64,000 bases of DNA from Leclercia adecarboxylata. Lineage in GTDB: Bacteria > Pseudomonadota > Gammaproteobacteria > Enterobacterales > Enterobacteriaceae. The stretch's first letter is position 1. Each line of letters opens with the position of its first letter. The stretch spans positions 1,674,001 to 1,738,000 of the forward strand of contig NZ_CP098325.1 in NCBI RefSeq assembly GCF_023639785.1, in the 5' to 3' direction. Under the pieces are notes generated by a model. It did no database searches and was not told the origin of the DNA. It saw nothing but the letters and a program-made list of their open reading frames with translations. Shown here one piece after another: positions 16,859-25,484 of the stretch. Both the position numbers and the translations under genes were made by a program.

Positions 16859-17248
16859 TTAAAATTCGTCTTGCGCTAAATCGCCGGTACTCAGCAGAGC
16901 TTTATCAATCTGCAGACGATTTAATGCCTCTTCGGTTTGAGCCAGAGCAAAGACCACGTTTTTATCCAGGTCGGTTTTCGAGGGGTATAAGAAGGTCTGG
17001 AAAACAACGTCCTGATTAACAGTAATTGTGATCCAGCTCCCCCATCGTGCACTGGGTCGTTCATTGATCGTTAAGTTACCGGGATAGTCACTTTCCCATT
17101 TGTCGCTGAAGCCGCGATAAAAAGCGTGACCGACAGCCGAGACGGTGTGGTCAGTTAACAATCCCGGTATCTCTACTTCAACCGCATGCAGATTCCCGGC
17201 AGCAAGCCACAGGCCTGCTGCGGTTATCCAACTCATTGTGCGTTTCAT
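16859..17248 (-). CDS. csgE: CsgE curli secretion adaptor
   Basis: CsgE is a periplasmic protein that caps CsgG and directs curli subunits into the pore. The 129-residue precursor starts at 17248, matching E. coli CsgE length, with a signal peptide ending LHA (residue 22). Conserved [19 protein letters not shown] and [12 protein letters not shown] are present. The start lies 4 bp after the csgD stop, indicating translational coupling. Confidence 0.96.
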   Translation of the reverse strand: MKRTMSWITAAGLWLAAGNLHAVEVEIPGLLTDHTVSAVGHAFYRGFSDKWESDYPGNLTINERPSARWGSWITITVNQDVVFQTFLYPSKTDLDKNVVFALAQTEEALNRLQIDKALLSTGDLAQDEF

Positions 17249-17252
17249 ACTG

Positions 17253-17903
17253 TTAACGCCTGAGGTTATCATTCGCCCATGAAACCGCCTGAGTCCGGTT
17301 TTTAACAGCTATCTTCTTGAAAAGGTTGTAAAGATGGGTCTTAACCGTATTTTCGCTGATAAATAACGAACGGGCGATTTCAATATTTGAAGCACCTATA
17401 CGTAGTTTATTCAGAATCTCTTTTTCGCGATGGGTCAGCAAAGCGGACTCCGAACTGTTATAGCGATAATTTCCGGAATGCGTGATGAGGTAGCTGGCAA
17501 GTTTCTGCGAAAAATAGCATTCCCCACGCAGAACGCCCTGCAGGCCATCCACCACGCGCGCCTCGTCCTCGTTGACATAAAAGACACCGTTGATATGTGG
17601 CCAACTTTCAATATCCCTGAATGGGTATTCTTCGGGGGTATTTAACAACAACACACGGATATTGTTGTTTTTCCTGCTTAAAATATCTTGCCAGTATTGG
17701 ATAAGTTTTTTATCCGCTTCCATCATATCGAAAAGAATAATAGTGCCAGGAGCAATGTCATCGAAAGAGCGTTGAATGCTATGCAATTTTCCGCTCAACG
17801 TTAAACTATGCTTTAAATGCTGTAGTAAAGCTGTCGCTTGTAAAGAAGGTTTGGTTACTAACAATAACGTCTGACCATGCAAGCTTTGGACTTCATTAAA
17901 CAT
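17253..17903 (-). CDS. csgD: CsgD master regulator of curli and biofilm
   Basis: CsgD is a LuxR/FixJ-type transcription factor that activates csgBAC and cellulose control genes. The protein has 216 residues, as in E. coli, with an N-terminal receiver-like domain. The C-terminal helix-turn-helix is at about 148-210 ([26 protein letters not shown]...[13 protein letters not shown]). ATG 17903 has AGGGG upstream; an extended frame to 18041 lies in the known leader. It heads csgDEFG and has a 150-nt leader. Confidence 0.97.
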   Translation of the reverse strand: MFNEVQSLHGQTLLLVTKPSLQATALLQHLKHSLTLSGKLHSIQRSFDDIAPGTIILFDMMEADKKLIQYWQDILSRKNNNIRVLLLNTPEEYPFRDIESWPHINGVFYVNEDEARVVDGLQGVLRGECYFSQKLASYLITHSGNYRYNSSESALLTHREKEILNKLRIGASNIEIARSLFISENTVKTHLYNLFKKIAVKNRTQAVSWANDNLRR

Positions 17904-17935
17904 GATGAAACCCCTTTTTTGAAACATCTGGCAGC

Positions 17936-17959
17936 TGCCCCCAAAATATATTGGGGGCA
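17936..17959 (-). promoter_or_regulatory. Stem-loop in the csgD mRNA leader
   Basis: TGCCCCCAA and TTGGGGGCA pair around a 6-nt AT-rich loop about 33 nt before the csgD start. The E. coli leader has a related but weaker hairpin in a region targeted by small RNAs such as OmrA/B and McaS. Here the stem is a strong run of G:C pairs, which should affect access to the ribosome site. Confidence 0.7.
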
Positions 17960-18052
17960 CCAGAAGTACTGACAGATGTTGCACTGCTGTGTGTAGAAGA
18001 AAGACCATATCCCTTACAAGGAAGGGAAAATAAATAAACAATGCCGAACTTC

Positions 18053-18066
18053 TGTTTTCAATCTAG
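18053..18066 (-). promoter_or_regulatory. csgD promoter (-10 and start)
   Basis: The minus strand reads AGCTAGATTGAAA, as in the E. coli csgD promoter, with TAGATT (18060-18065) as the -10. A start about 7 nt on, near 18053, gives a 150-nt leader; the E. coli leader is 148 nt. Confidence 0.7.
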
Positions 18067-18084
18067 CTATTACGATTTTTAAAG

Positions 18085-18115
18085 CAAGTGTTAAACGTGT
18101 AACAAGATGTAAAAA
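18085..18115 (-). promoter_or_regulatory. OmpR-binding region upstream of csgD
   Basis: The minus strand reads TTTTTACATCTTGTTACACG followed by TTTAACACTTG. This is nearly the E. coli OmpR site (TTACATTTAGTTACATGTTTAACACTTG), and it sits at the same distance upstream of the -10. OmpR activation of csgD is established. Confidence 0.8.
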
Positions 18116-18534
18116 TCAATATTACTTTGTAAAAATTGAGTTCATGAATTGCTTAGGAATCATCAAAAAGTTGTACATATTGATATTGGTGCACACATTT
18201 TAAAAATCATACAAATAACGCTATTGTTTTGATTTTTATAGGGTATTTTATTTTGTTAATATTAGCGACAAGGTATGAGCGTGTTCAAAACGCTAAGCCT
18301 ATTTTTACAGTGTGTAAACGTCTTAAGAAATCACGGGGTTTGTCACGCAATCATGGATATATCCCGTTTTCCCTCTTCCGGGCCAGACGAAACGGCAAAA
18401 CTTCCGCACCAACGTTTTTGAATACTGCAAACGTGAAATGGCGCTTTCTGAAGGCCTTTAAAATCGTTGTATCGCCACGGTATTTAATTTTATTTAATAC
18501 TTTGGGGTGACCGAAAGAATAAAAATACAACTGG

Positions 18535-18545
18535 CGGGTGAGATA
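18535..18545 (+). promoter_or_regulatory. Putative CsgD box upstream of csgB
   Basis: CGGGTGAGATA fits the published CsgD core CGGGKGAGNKA exactly. It lies 104-114 bp upstream of the csgB start, on the same strand. CsgD activation of csgBA is established; this site is a prediction. Confidence 0.65.
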
Positions 18546-18648
18546 TTAAAATTGTTTCGGCAGACATACTCTTCATCGTAACGCCGGGTTAACAAAATAT
18601 TTGCTCTTGTTAACACAGTTATTATACCACCAGGTCCAGGGTGATAAC

Positions 18649-19098
18649 ATGAAGAACAAGTTGTTATTGATGTTGACATTACTGGGTGCACCTGGATTTG
18701 TTTTCGCGACGACTGATTTAGCAGCGTCAGAATATAATTTCGCGGTTAATGAGCTGAGTAAATCCTCATATAACCAGGCAGCTATCATTGGACAAACTGG
18801 CGTTAATAATAATGCCAACGTTCAACAGCACGGTCAGAAATTGTTGTCTGTCGTTTCTCAGGAGGGCGGAAATAATCGGGCGAACATTGATCAATCAGGC
18901 AGTTACAACTTTGCCTATATCGATCAAAAAGGGAACTCGAACAATGCGAGTATTAATCAAGGTGCATATGGTAATACCGCAATGATTATTCAGAAAGGTT
19001 CTGGTAATAAAGCGAATATTACGCAGTACGGTACGCAAAAAACGGCAGTTGTAGTGCAGAGACAGTCGCAGATGGCGATTCGCGTTATCCAACGCTAG
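18649..19098 (+). CDS. csgB: CsgB curli nucleator
   Basis: CsgB is the surface-anchored minor curlin that nucleates CsgA polymerisation. The 149-residue precursor has a signal peptide ending VFA (residue 20) and five curlin repeats of the type AxIxQxGxxNxAxIxQ. The last repeat ends in the basic tail QRQSQMAIRVIQR, needed in E. coli for surface attachment. ATG 18649 follows CCAGGGTG; the frame extends upstream only through a TTG at 18601. csgA follows by 40 bp. Confidence 0.97.
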   Translation: MKNKLLLMLTLLGAPGFVFATTDLAASEYNFAVNELSKSSYNQAAIIGQTGVNNNANVQQHGQKLLSVVSQEGGNNRANIDQSGSYNFAYIDQKGNSNNASINQGAYGNTAMIIQKGSGNKANITQYGTQKTAVVVQRQSQMAIRVIQR

Positions 19099-19138
19099 CT
19101 ATTGAGCGATAATTAATCAATCCGATGGGGGCTTTACA

Positions 19139-19588
19139 ATGAAACTTTTAAAAGTGGCAGTAATTGCAGCAATCGTGGTTTCTGGCAGTGCTATGGCTGG
19201 TTCTATTCCACAGTGGGGTAATAACCATGGTGGTAATGGAAATAACAACGTCAGCCCAGAATCGCTGACCGTATATCAATATGGTGGCCGTAACAATGTA
19301 GACGCTTTGCAAAGCGATGCACGTGGGTCTGATATTACTGTTCGCCAGAATGGTTTCGGTAACGATGCTGACCTGTCTCAGGGCGCTGACAGCAGCGAAA
19401 TCAGCCTGACCCAGCGTGGCCAGGGTAACGAAGCGACCATCAGCCAGTGGAGCGGTCGTGACCTCTCCGCGACTGTTAGCCAGTCTGGTGGCCGTAACGA
19501 AGTCGATCTTCGTCAAACTATGAACGGCGCTAACGCTAACATTACTCAGGTTGGCTTCGGCAACACCGTGACTGCTGGCCAGTACTAA
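19139..19588 (+). CDS. csgA: CsgA major curlin amyloid subunit
   Basis: CsgA is the main subunit of curli amyloid fibres, secreted unfolded through CsgG. The 149-residue precursor has a signal peptide ending AMA (residue 20). The N-terminal N22-like secretion segment begins GSIPQWG and is rich in Gly and Asn. Five repeats follow with spaced Gln and Asn residues, such as LTVYQYGGRNNVDALQ and ITQVGFGNTVTAGQY. It follows csgB and is closed by a terminator before csgC. Confidence 0.97.
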   Translation: MKLLKVAVIAAIVVSGSAMAGSIPQWGNNHGGNGNNNVSPESLTVYQYGGRNNVDALQSDARGSDITVRQNGFGNDADLSQGADSSEISLTQRGQGNEATISQWSGRDLSATVSQSGGRNEVDLRQTMNGANANITQVGFGNTVTAGQY

Positions 19589-19605
19589 TACTGCCGCCGA
19601 ACGTC

Positions 19606-19637
19606 GAAAAACAGGGCTGAGGCCCTGTTTTTTTTTG
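19606..19637 (+). terminator. csgBA terminator
   Basis: AAAACAGGGC TGAG GCCCTGTTTT followed by a long T run. It sits between csgA and csgC and should reduce csgC expression relative to the subunits. Confidence 0.88.
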
Positions 19638-19648
19638 GGGAGATGATG

Positions 19649-19975
19649 ATGAATACACTTTTATTACTTGCTGCGCTTACCAGCCAGATTACCTTTCAGA
19701 CCTCCACCGAAGGTGAGATGGTCACTATTATTCCCCAGGTGACCCTCACGGAACCCTGCCTGTGCCAGGTGCAGATCTTAACCTCGCGCACCGGCCCCGG
19801 CGGGCAAAGCACCTCGCGTCAGCAAAACACCGTCTCGTTACCGGCCAACAAAACGGTCAACCTTTCCCGCATGACCCTCAATTCCGGGCCCAATGACAAG
19901 ATTAATGTCGTTGTAACGGTGTCGGATGGTAAATCATTTCATTTATCGCAGCAGTGGCCGCCATCGAAGGCGTAA
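19649..19975 (+). CDS. csgC: CsgC periplasmic curli amyloid inhibitor
   Basis: CsgC is a small periplasmic immunoglobulin-fold protein that stops CsgA forming amyloid inside the cell. From the conserved start MNTLLLL at 19649 it has 108 residues; two in-frame ATGs just upstream are too close to the GGGGAG ribosome site. The CLC motif (in PCLCQVQ) and C-terminal VTVSDGKSFHLSQQWPP match E. coli CsgC. Confidence 0.94.
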   Translation: MNTLLLLAALTSQITFQTSTEGEMVTIIPQVTLTEPCLCQVQILTSRTGPGGQSTSRQQNTVSLPANKTVNLSRMTLNSGPNDKINVVVTVSDGKSFHLSQQWPPSKA

Positions 19976-20133
19976 TGCCAGAAACATTCATAAAATCAAT
20001 GTATTGTTAAATGTGGCACCCTTGTTGTTTCGTTGTTATCCTTATGTTACTGGCATCTTCGATGCCAGTCGGCCGCTCCGCATAGGGCGTGTTGTTTAAG
20101 AATCAGGGACGATTGTCATTGAGGAGTATACCG

Positions 20134-20433
20134 ATGGGCTCGTTCCGTAATACCTTTGCCGCAGCGTCTTTGTTTGCCGTAACGCTCGCGCCTGCGTTCG
20201 CCGGCAATGTCATTCATATCACCGGACGCATTGTTGAAGACCCCTGCAATATCTCCCCTGGCGCGCACAGGTTGTCTATTACCTGTCCGCAAAATAACAC
20301 GATGGCTACCCAACAAGTGAGCTATCAGGATGTGCTCGCTGGCAATGTTCCCGCTTCAGACCGCGCGACCGTCAGCATGAAGTACATCAATCCGCAAAAG
20401 TCTCTCGCCATTGTTCAGGTTGATTACCGCTAA
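20134..20433 (+). CDS. ymdA: Small secreted two-cysteine protein (ymdA position)
   Basis: A 99-residue precursor starting at 20134 behind GAGGAG, with a clear signal peptide ending AFA (residue 23). The mature part has two cysteines 16 residues apart (EDPCNI and ITCPQ). A fimbrial-subunit-like opening (VIHITGRIVEDPCNI) precedes them. In E. coli the small gene ymdA occupies this place between csgC and ymdB. I assign the name by position and general features only. The function is unknown; a link to curli is possible but unproven. Confidence 0.65.
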   Translation: MGSFRNTFAAASLFAVTLAPAFAGNVIHITGRIVEDPCNISPGAHRLSITCPQNNTMATQQVSYQDVLAGNVPASDRATVSMKYINPQKSLAIVQVDYR

Positions 20434-20517
20434 GGCGGGCCGTTTTCTGTCAACCTGGCTGCCACAACCCAACCTCTGCGATACACTTAAGAAAAAAGCG
20501 GTATCCAGAGGTTGATT

Positions 20518-21060
20518 ATGTACTCCCGAATTGAAGTTTTTCATGGTGATATCACCACCCTGAATGTTGATGTGGTCGTCAATGCTGCCAATCCTTCCTT
20601 AATGGGCGGGGGCGGCGTCGATGGAGCCATTCACCGGGCGGCAGGGCCAGCATTGCTCGAGGCCTGCAAGCTGGTGCGCCAGCAGCAGGGCGAGTGCGCG
20701 CCGGGACACGCGGTGATTACCCTTGCCGGCGACCTGCCCGCTAAAGCGGTGATCCACACCGTTGGCCCCATCTGGCACGGTGGAGAGCAACATGAAGCGC
20801 GCATTCTGGAAGAGGCTTACCGCAACAGCCTGAATCTGGCCGCGGCCAACGGGTATCGTACCCTGGCTTTTCCGGCAATCAGCACCGGGATCTATGGTTA
20901 TCCCCGTGCGGCAGCTGCAGAAATCGCCGTCAACACGGTTTCGGATTATCTCACCCGCAAGCCTCTACCGGAGCGGGTATACTTTGTCTGTTATGATGAA
21001 GAAAATGCCCGGCTATACCAGCGACTGCTTACCCAACGAGGACAGGAAACCGACACATAA
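20518..21060 (+). CDS. ymdB: YmdB macrodomain O-acetyl-ADP-ribose deacetylase
   Basis: YmdB is a cytoplasmic macrodomain protein that deacetylates O-acetyl-ADP-ribose and, in E. coli, down-regulates RNase III and affects biofilm. The 180-residue protein shows the macrodomain signatures [21 protein letters not shown] and [12 protein letters not shown] 20518 follows AGAGG and matches the conserved start. Its 3' end overlaps the reading frame of clsC. Confidence 0.95.
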   Translation: MYSRIEVFHGDITTLNVDVVVNAANPSLMGGGGVDGAIHRAAGPALLEACKLVRQQQGECAPGHAVITLAGDLPAKAVIHTVGPIWHGGEQHEARILEEAYRNSLNLAAANGYRTLAFPAISTGIYGYPRAAAAEIAVNTVSDYLTRKPLPERVYFVCYDEENARLYQRLLTQRGQETDT

Positions 21061-22480
21061 TACGCGACTGGGGCGTGCTATTGCGCCGGTCAGCTCGGCT
21101 CACCCTGGACTTTGCGGCCTTCTTCCCCTTGATAACAGTCTTGACGCCTTCGCCTGCCGCTACCGGCTGGCGGAGATGGCGGAAAAGACGTTAGATGTTC
21201 AGTACTACATCTGGGAAGACGACATGTCAGGACGGCTGTTGTTTTCCGTACTCTTGTCTGCCGCCATGCGCGGGGTACGCGTGCGCCTGTTGCTGGATGA
21301 CAACAACACCCAGGGGCTGGACAGCATCCTGCGCCTGCTGGACGCGCACCCCAACTTCGATGTCCGCCTGTTCAATCCTTTCTCCTTTCGTTCCCTGCGC
21401 GCGCTGGGTTATCTCACCGATTTCGCCCGCCTCAACCGACGGATGCATAACAAGAGTTTTACCGTCGACGGTGAGGTCACGATTATTGGCGGGCGCAACA
21501 TCGGCGATGCCTATTTCGGCGCTGGCGAAGAGCCGCTGTTCTCCGATCTGGACGTGATGGCGACCGGCCCGGTGGTGCAGGACGTGGCGGATGATTTTGA
21601 GCGTTACTGGAACTGCGCGTCGGTCTCAACGCTTCAGCAGGTTCTTGAACTCTCCGAGGCGGAAATCGAGGATAAAATTCATCCGCCTGAGGAGTGGTAC
21701 CGGGACGATATCACCCGGCGCTATCTGGATAAACTGCAATCCAGCGACTTCATTACCAACCTGGAAGCAGGAAATTTACCCCTGATCTGGGCCAAAACCC
21801 GGCTGCTTAGCGACGATCCGCGCAAAGGGCAGGGCAGGGCGAAGCGCCACTCTCTGCTGCCGCAGCGCTTACTGGATGTGATGGGCTCACCGGTTGAGCA
21901 AATCACCATTATCTCAGCCTATTTCGTTCCGACCCGGGCCGGGGTCGCGCTGCTGCTGCAGATGGTACGCAAAGGGGTTAAGGTTGCCATCATGACCAAT
22001 TCGCTGGCGGCCAACGACGTCTCAGTGGTTCATGCCGGCTACGCCCGCTGGCGCAAAAAATTACTGCGCCATGGCATCGAGCTCTTTGAGCTTAAGCCGA
22101 CTCAGGATGGCGTCCCGCCAGCACACGATCGCGGGATTACCGGGAACTCCGGCTCCAGCCTGCATGCCAAAACGTTCAGCGTCGACGGCGAGAAAGTGTT
22201 TATTGGTTCGCTTAACTTTGATCCCCGCTCCACCATGCTCAATACCGAAATGGGTTTTGTCATCGAAAGCGAAAAGCTGGCGAGATTGATTCATACCCGG
22301 TTCGTGCGCAGCCAGTGTCACGAAGCCTGGCAAATTCGGCTGGATAAACGCGGGCGTCTGAACTGGATTGAGCGTAAGGACGGGGAGGAGATCGTTCATG
22401 CAAAGGAGCCAAAAACCCGCTTCTGGCAGCGGGTTTTAGTGCGTCTGGTTTACTGGCTGCCGGTGGAGTGGCTGCTGTGA
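21005..22480 (+). CDS. clsC: ClsC cardiolipin synthase C
   Basis: ClsC is a phospholipase-D-type cardiolipin synthase; with YmdB in E. coli it makes cardiolipin from phosphatidylethanolamine and phosphatidylglycerol. Two HKD motifs are present, at His148 (HNKSFTVDG) and His387 (HAKTFSVDG). The start is uncertain. Homology to the 473-residue E. coli protein begins at [11 protein letters not shown], after the ymdB stop, but no ATG, GTG or TTG is there. ATG 21005 gives 491 residues and a 56-bp overlap with ymdB; ATGs at 20993 and 20996 also exist. Confidence 0.9.
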   Translation: MPGYTSDCLPNEDRKPTHNTRLGRAIAPVSSAHPGLCGLLPLDNSLDAFACRYRLAEMAEKTLDVQYYIWEDDMSGRLLFSVLLSAAMRGVRVRLLLDDNNTQGLDSILRLLDAHPNFDVRLFNPFSFRSLRALGYLTDFARLNRRMHNKSFTVDGEVTIIGGRNIGDAYFGAGEEPLFSDLDVMATGPVVQDVADDFERYWNCASVSTLQQVLELSEAEIEDKIHPPEEWYRDDITRRYLDKLQSSDFITNLEAGNLPLIWAKTRLLSDDPRKGQGRAKRHSLLPQRLLDVMGSPVEQITIISAYFVPTRAGVALLLQMVRKGVKVAIMTNSLAANDVSVVHAGYARWRKKLLRHGIELFELKPTQDGVPPAHDRGITGNSGSSLHAKTFSVDGEKVFIGSLNFDPRSTMLNTEMGFVIESEKLARLIHTRFVRSQCHEAWQIRLDKRGRLNWIERKDGEEIVHAKEPKTRFWQRVLVRLVYWLPVEWLL

Positions 22481-22485
22481 TGAAG

Positions 22486-22507
22486 CGCCGGTTCAGGGAC
22501 TGGCGCA
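22486..22507. terminator. Hairpin between convergent clsC and opgC
   Basis: GCGCCGGT and ACTGGCGC pair imperfectly around a 6-nt loop, in the 34-bp gap between two converging genes. It lacks clear T runs. Confidence 0.4.
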
Positions 22508-22514
22508 CAACGGC

Positions 22515-23675
22515 TTAGCGGCTGGCCTGCGGGATGCTTTCCGCTTTCGCGGCCGGTTTGCCGGAAAACAGGAAGCGCAGCAGCGGAATACGCAGATGGA
22601 TCTCATACAGCACTATCGCAATGCCCACCACAAAGACCAGACCACAGATAAAGCCAAGCAGGTTTGAGGCGATGTGCGGCGTGATGTACGCGCCAAAGAA
22701 TAGCGTCAACGGATGGTGCACCAGATAAATGAACAGCGAGGCGTTAACGAAATAGGTAACGCGCGCGGATTTAAAGTTCAGCAGGCGATGACCCAGGGCA
22801 AAGACCACGTTCACCATCCACAGCCCCAGCAGCATGGTAATCACGCTTTCGGTTTCATACATCCACGCATCGCCGCTGCCATAACGCTGGTTGAGCAGAT
22901 AGGCAATAAAGCCCAGAAGCGCTCCGAGCGTGCAGCCGCGGGACGGCGTCGTAAACAGGGCTTTGAGTTTAGGGTGCACAAAGGCCAGCGCGCCGATCAG
23001 AAAGAACGGCAGATAGAACAGGGTCTGCATCACCACAAAATTAAACAGGCCATCGCTGAGGATCGGCGAGCAGACGATTAACAGCGTCCGGCGCAGCGCG
23101 GCATAGGCGATACCCAGTACCAGAAACAGAATCGACAGTTTGCCCCAGGTGATATCCGCAAAAAACGCCTCCGAGCGGGTGCTCAGATGATGGCGCATAC
23201 GGCTGAACAGCCACAGGCTGACGGTGGTCATTACCACCAGCACCAGCAGGAACCAGAGGTGCGAGATCAGTTCCCAGGCAAGGGTGTTGTACTTATCGTA
23301 CAGCGACAGGGTGTGCCAGGTGTCCGCTTTGCCTTTGACGTATTGCAGCATGATAAATTGCGGCAGCGTCAGCAGGGGAATGGCGGTGAGCATCGGGATA
23401 CCGACGCGCTCCACGCGCACTTTCCACCAGCGCTTAAGCGGATAGCGCAAAAAAAGCATATAAGAGAAGTAGCCCGAAATAACGAAAAAAACCTGCATCC
23501 GGAAGGAGTGGATAAAATCGTTAAAGAGCGTCAGCCACCACGACGATTCCGCACTATTGACGTGCCAGACGTGGCTCGAATAAATCAAGGAAATGTGAAA
23601 CGGGATCCCCAGCAGCATGAGCCATGCCCGGATAGAATCAAGGAAATATTCGCGTTGTGCGGGTACGGTACTCAT
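22515..23675 (-). CDS. opgC: OpgC glucan succinyltransferase
   Basis: OpgC (MdoC) is an inner-membrane acyltransferase that adds succinyl groups to osmoregulated periplasmic glucans. The 386-residue protein has about ten hydrophobic segments and the acyltransferase-3 family opening [20 protein letters not shown]. The length equals E. coli OpgC within one residue. It is divergent from opgGH, which makes the glucan backbone. Confidence 0.95.
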   Translation of the reverse strand: MSTVPAQREYFLDSIRAWLMLLGIPFHISLIYSSHVWHVNSAESSWWLTLFNDFIHSFRMQVFFVISGYFSYMLFLRYPLKRWWKVRVERVGIPMLTAIPLLTLPQFIMLQYVKGKADTWHTLSLYDKYNTLAWELISHLWFLLVLVVMTTVSLWLFSRMRHHLSTRSEAFFADITWGKLSILFLVLGIAYAALRRTLLIVCSPILSDGLFNFVVMQTLFYLPFFLIGALAFVHPKLKALFTTPSRGCTLGALLGFIAYLLNQRYGSGDAWMYETESVITMLLGLWMVNVVFALGHRLLNFKSARVTYFVNASLFIYLVHHPLTLFFGAYITPHIASNLLGFICGLVFVVGIAIVLYEIHLRIPLLRFLFSGKPAAKAESIPQASR

Positions 23676-23948
23676 ATAACGTTGCGCATTCTCAGACTTT
23701 TCGTCTTATCCCTAAGACCAATAGTGTTTACATTCGGTGCCAACCCTACACGAAGTCTGACACACTGTCTCCAGGATAAGCACGCAAAGTGAAAACGGGT
23801 TACTTTCACTTGCTTAATCCATGAGCCAGCACGCTGAACAAAGCGGTGATTATGTTGTCGGAATGCCTGATTTTCCATTAAAATGGATCGGATCGATATA
23901 AGCACACAAAGGGGGAAGTGCTTACTTATTATGAAACATAAACCACAA

Positions 23949-25484
23949 ATGATGAAAATGCGTTGGTTAGGAGCGGCAGTCCTGTTGTCTCTGTATACCT
24001 CATCGGCCCTGGCCTTTACCATCGACGACGTCGCAAAACAGGCAAAATCGATGGCCGGTAAAGGGTACGAAGCGCCAAAAAGTAACTTACCCTCCGTTTT
24101 CCGCGATATGAAATATGCGGACTATCAGCAGATCCAGTTTAATCACGATAAAGCATACTGGAATAAAATTAAGACCCCATTCAAGCTCGAATTTTATCAT
24201 CAGGGGATGTACTTCGACACGCCTGTCACCATTAATGAAGTGACGTCTAACGCGGTACGCAAAATCAAGTACAGCCCGGACTATTTTAATTTCGGCAACG
24301 TGCAACACGACAAAGACACCGTTAAAGATCTCGGCTTCGCGGGCTTTAAAGTGCTTTATCCCATCAACAGTAAAGATAAAAACGACGAAATTGTCAGCAT
24401 GTTGGGGGCAAGCTATTTCCGTGTGATCGGCGGCGGCCAGGTTTATGGCCTCTCTGCGCGTGGTCTGGCCATTGATACCGCTCTGCCTTCCGGGGAAGAG
24501 TTCCCGCGTTTCCGCGAGTTCTGGATTGAGCGTCCAAAACCAACGGACAAACGCCTGACCATCTATGCGCTGCTGGACTCTCCGCGTGCAACCGGTGCCT
24601 ATCGCTTTGTCATTATTCCGGGCCGCGATACCGTGGTCGACGTGCAGTCTAAAGTCTATCTGCGCGACAAGGTTGGTAAACTGGGCGTAGCGCCGCTGAC
24701 CAGCATGTTCCTGTTCGGGCCAAACCAGCCGTCTTCTGTCAGCAACTTCCGTCCGGAACTGCACGATTCTAACGGTCTGTCGATCCTGGCCGGAAACGGC
24801 GAGTGGATCTGGCGTCCGCTGAACAACCCGAAACACCTGGCGGTAAGCAGCTTCAGCATGGAAAACCCGCAGGGGTTTGGTCTGCTGCAGCGCGGTCGTC
24901 AGTTCTCCCGCTTTGAAGATCTGGACGATCGGTACGATCTGCGCCCAAGCGCCTGGATCACCCCGAAAGGGGAGTGGGGCAAAGGTAAAGTTGAGCTGGT
25001 AGAGATCCCGACCAATGACGAAACCAACGATAACATCGTTGCGTACTGGACGCCGGACCAGCTGCCGGAAGCCGGCAAAGAGATGAACTTCAACTACAGC
25101 ATCACCATGAGCCGCGATGAAGACAAGCTGCATGCGCCTGAAAGCGCGTATGTGTTGCAGACCCGCCGTTCAACAGGGGATGTGAAACAGTCCAATCTGA
25201 TCCGCCAGCCTGATGGCACCATCGCATTTGTCGTCGATTTCACCGGACAGGATATGAAGAAACTGGCACCGGAAACCCCGGTCACCGCTCAGGCGAGCAT
25301 TGGTGATAACGGCGAGATCGTTGAAAACAGCGTGCGTTATAACCCGGTCACCAAAGGCTGGCGTTTAACCCTGCGCATAAAAGTGAAAGATGCGAAACAG
25401 CCGACTGAGATGCGTGCCGCCCTGGTGAACGCAGACCAGCCGTTGAGTGAAACCTGGAGCTATCAGCTACCTGCCAATGAATAA
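23949..25484 (+). CDS. opgG: OpgG periplasmic glucan biosynthesis protein
   Basis: OpgG (MdoG) is a periplasmic protein needed for synthesis of the branched beta-glucan backbone of osmoregulated periplasmic glucans. The start at 23949 (MMKMRWL) gives 511 residues, the E. coli length; ATG 23931 would add six. A signal peptide ends near ALA (residue 22). The sequence is almost colinear with E. coli OpgG, with conserved stretches such as [20 protein letters not shown] and YWTPDQLPE. It overlaps opgH by 8 bp. Confidence 0.95.
   Translation: MMKMRWLGAAVLLSLYTSSALAFTIDDVAKQAKSMAGKGYEAPKSNLPSVFRDMKYADYQQIQFNHDKAYWNKIKTPFKLEFYHQGMYFDTPVTINEVTSNAVRKIKYSPDYFNFGNVQHDKDTVKDLGFAGFKVLYPINSKDKNDEIVSMLGASYFRVIGGGQVYGLSARGLAIDTALPSGEEFPRFREFWIERPKPTDKRLTIYALLDSPRATGAYRFVIIPGRDTVVDVQSKVYLRDKVGKLGVAPLTSMFLFGPNQPSSVSNFRPELHDSNGLSILAGNGEWIWRPLNNPKHLAVSSFSMENPQGFGLLQRGRQFSRFEDLDDRYDLRPSAWITPKGEWGKGKVELVEIPTNDETNDNIVAYWTPDQLPEAGKEMNFNYSITMSRDEDKLHAPESAYVLQTRRSTGDVKQSNLIRQPDGTIAFVVDFTGQDMKKLAPETPVTAQASIGDNGEIVENSVRYNPVTKGWRLTLRIKVKDAKQPTEMRAALVNADQPLSETWSYQLPANE

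Larger units (their letters stand above)
17904..18648. other. csgD-csgB divergent regulatory region
   Basis: This 745-bp AT-rich gap carries the csgD leader and promoter on the left and the csgB promoter on the right. It is about the size of the E. coli region (about 755 bp). There OmpR, IHF, CpxR, RstA, MlrA, H-NS and others bind. The frame at 18229-18510 inside it has no support as a gene. Confidence 0.85.

Noticed and set aside
18229-18510. A 93-codon frame in the csgD-csgB intergenic region
   Set aside because: It starts inside a known regulatory region, has no ribosome site, and its sequence is AT-driven with no family resemblance.
23187-23792. A 201-codon frame antisense to opgC
   Set aside because: Composition is Gln/His rich and mirrors the acyltransferase gene; no independent support.
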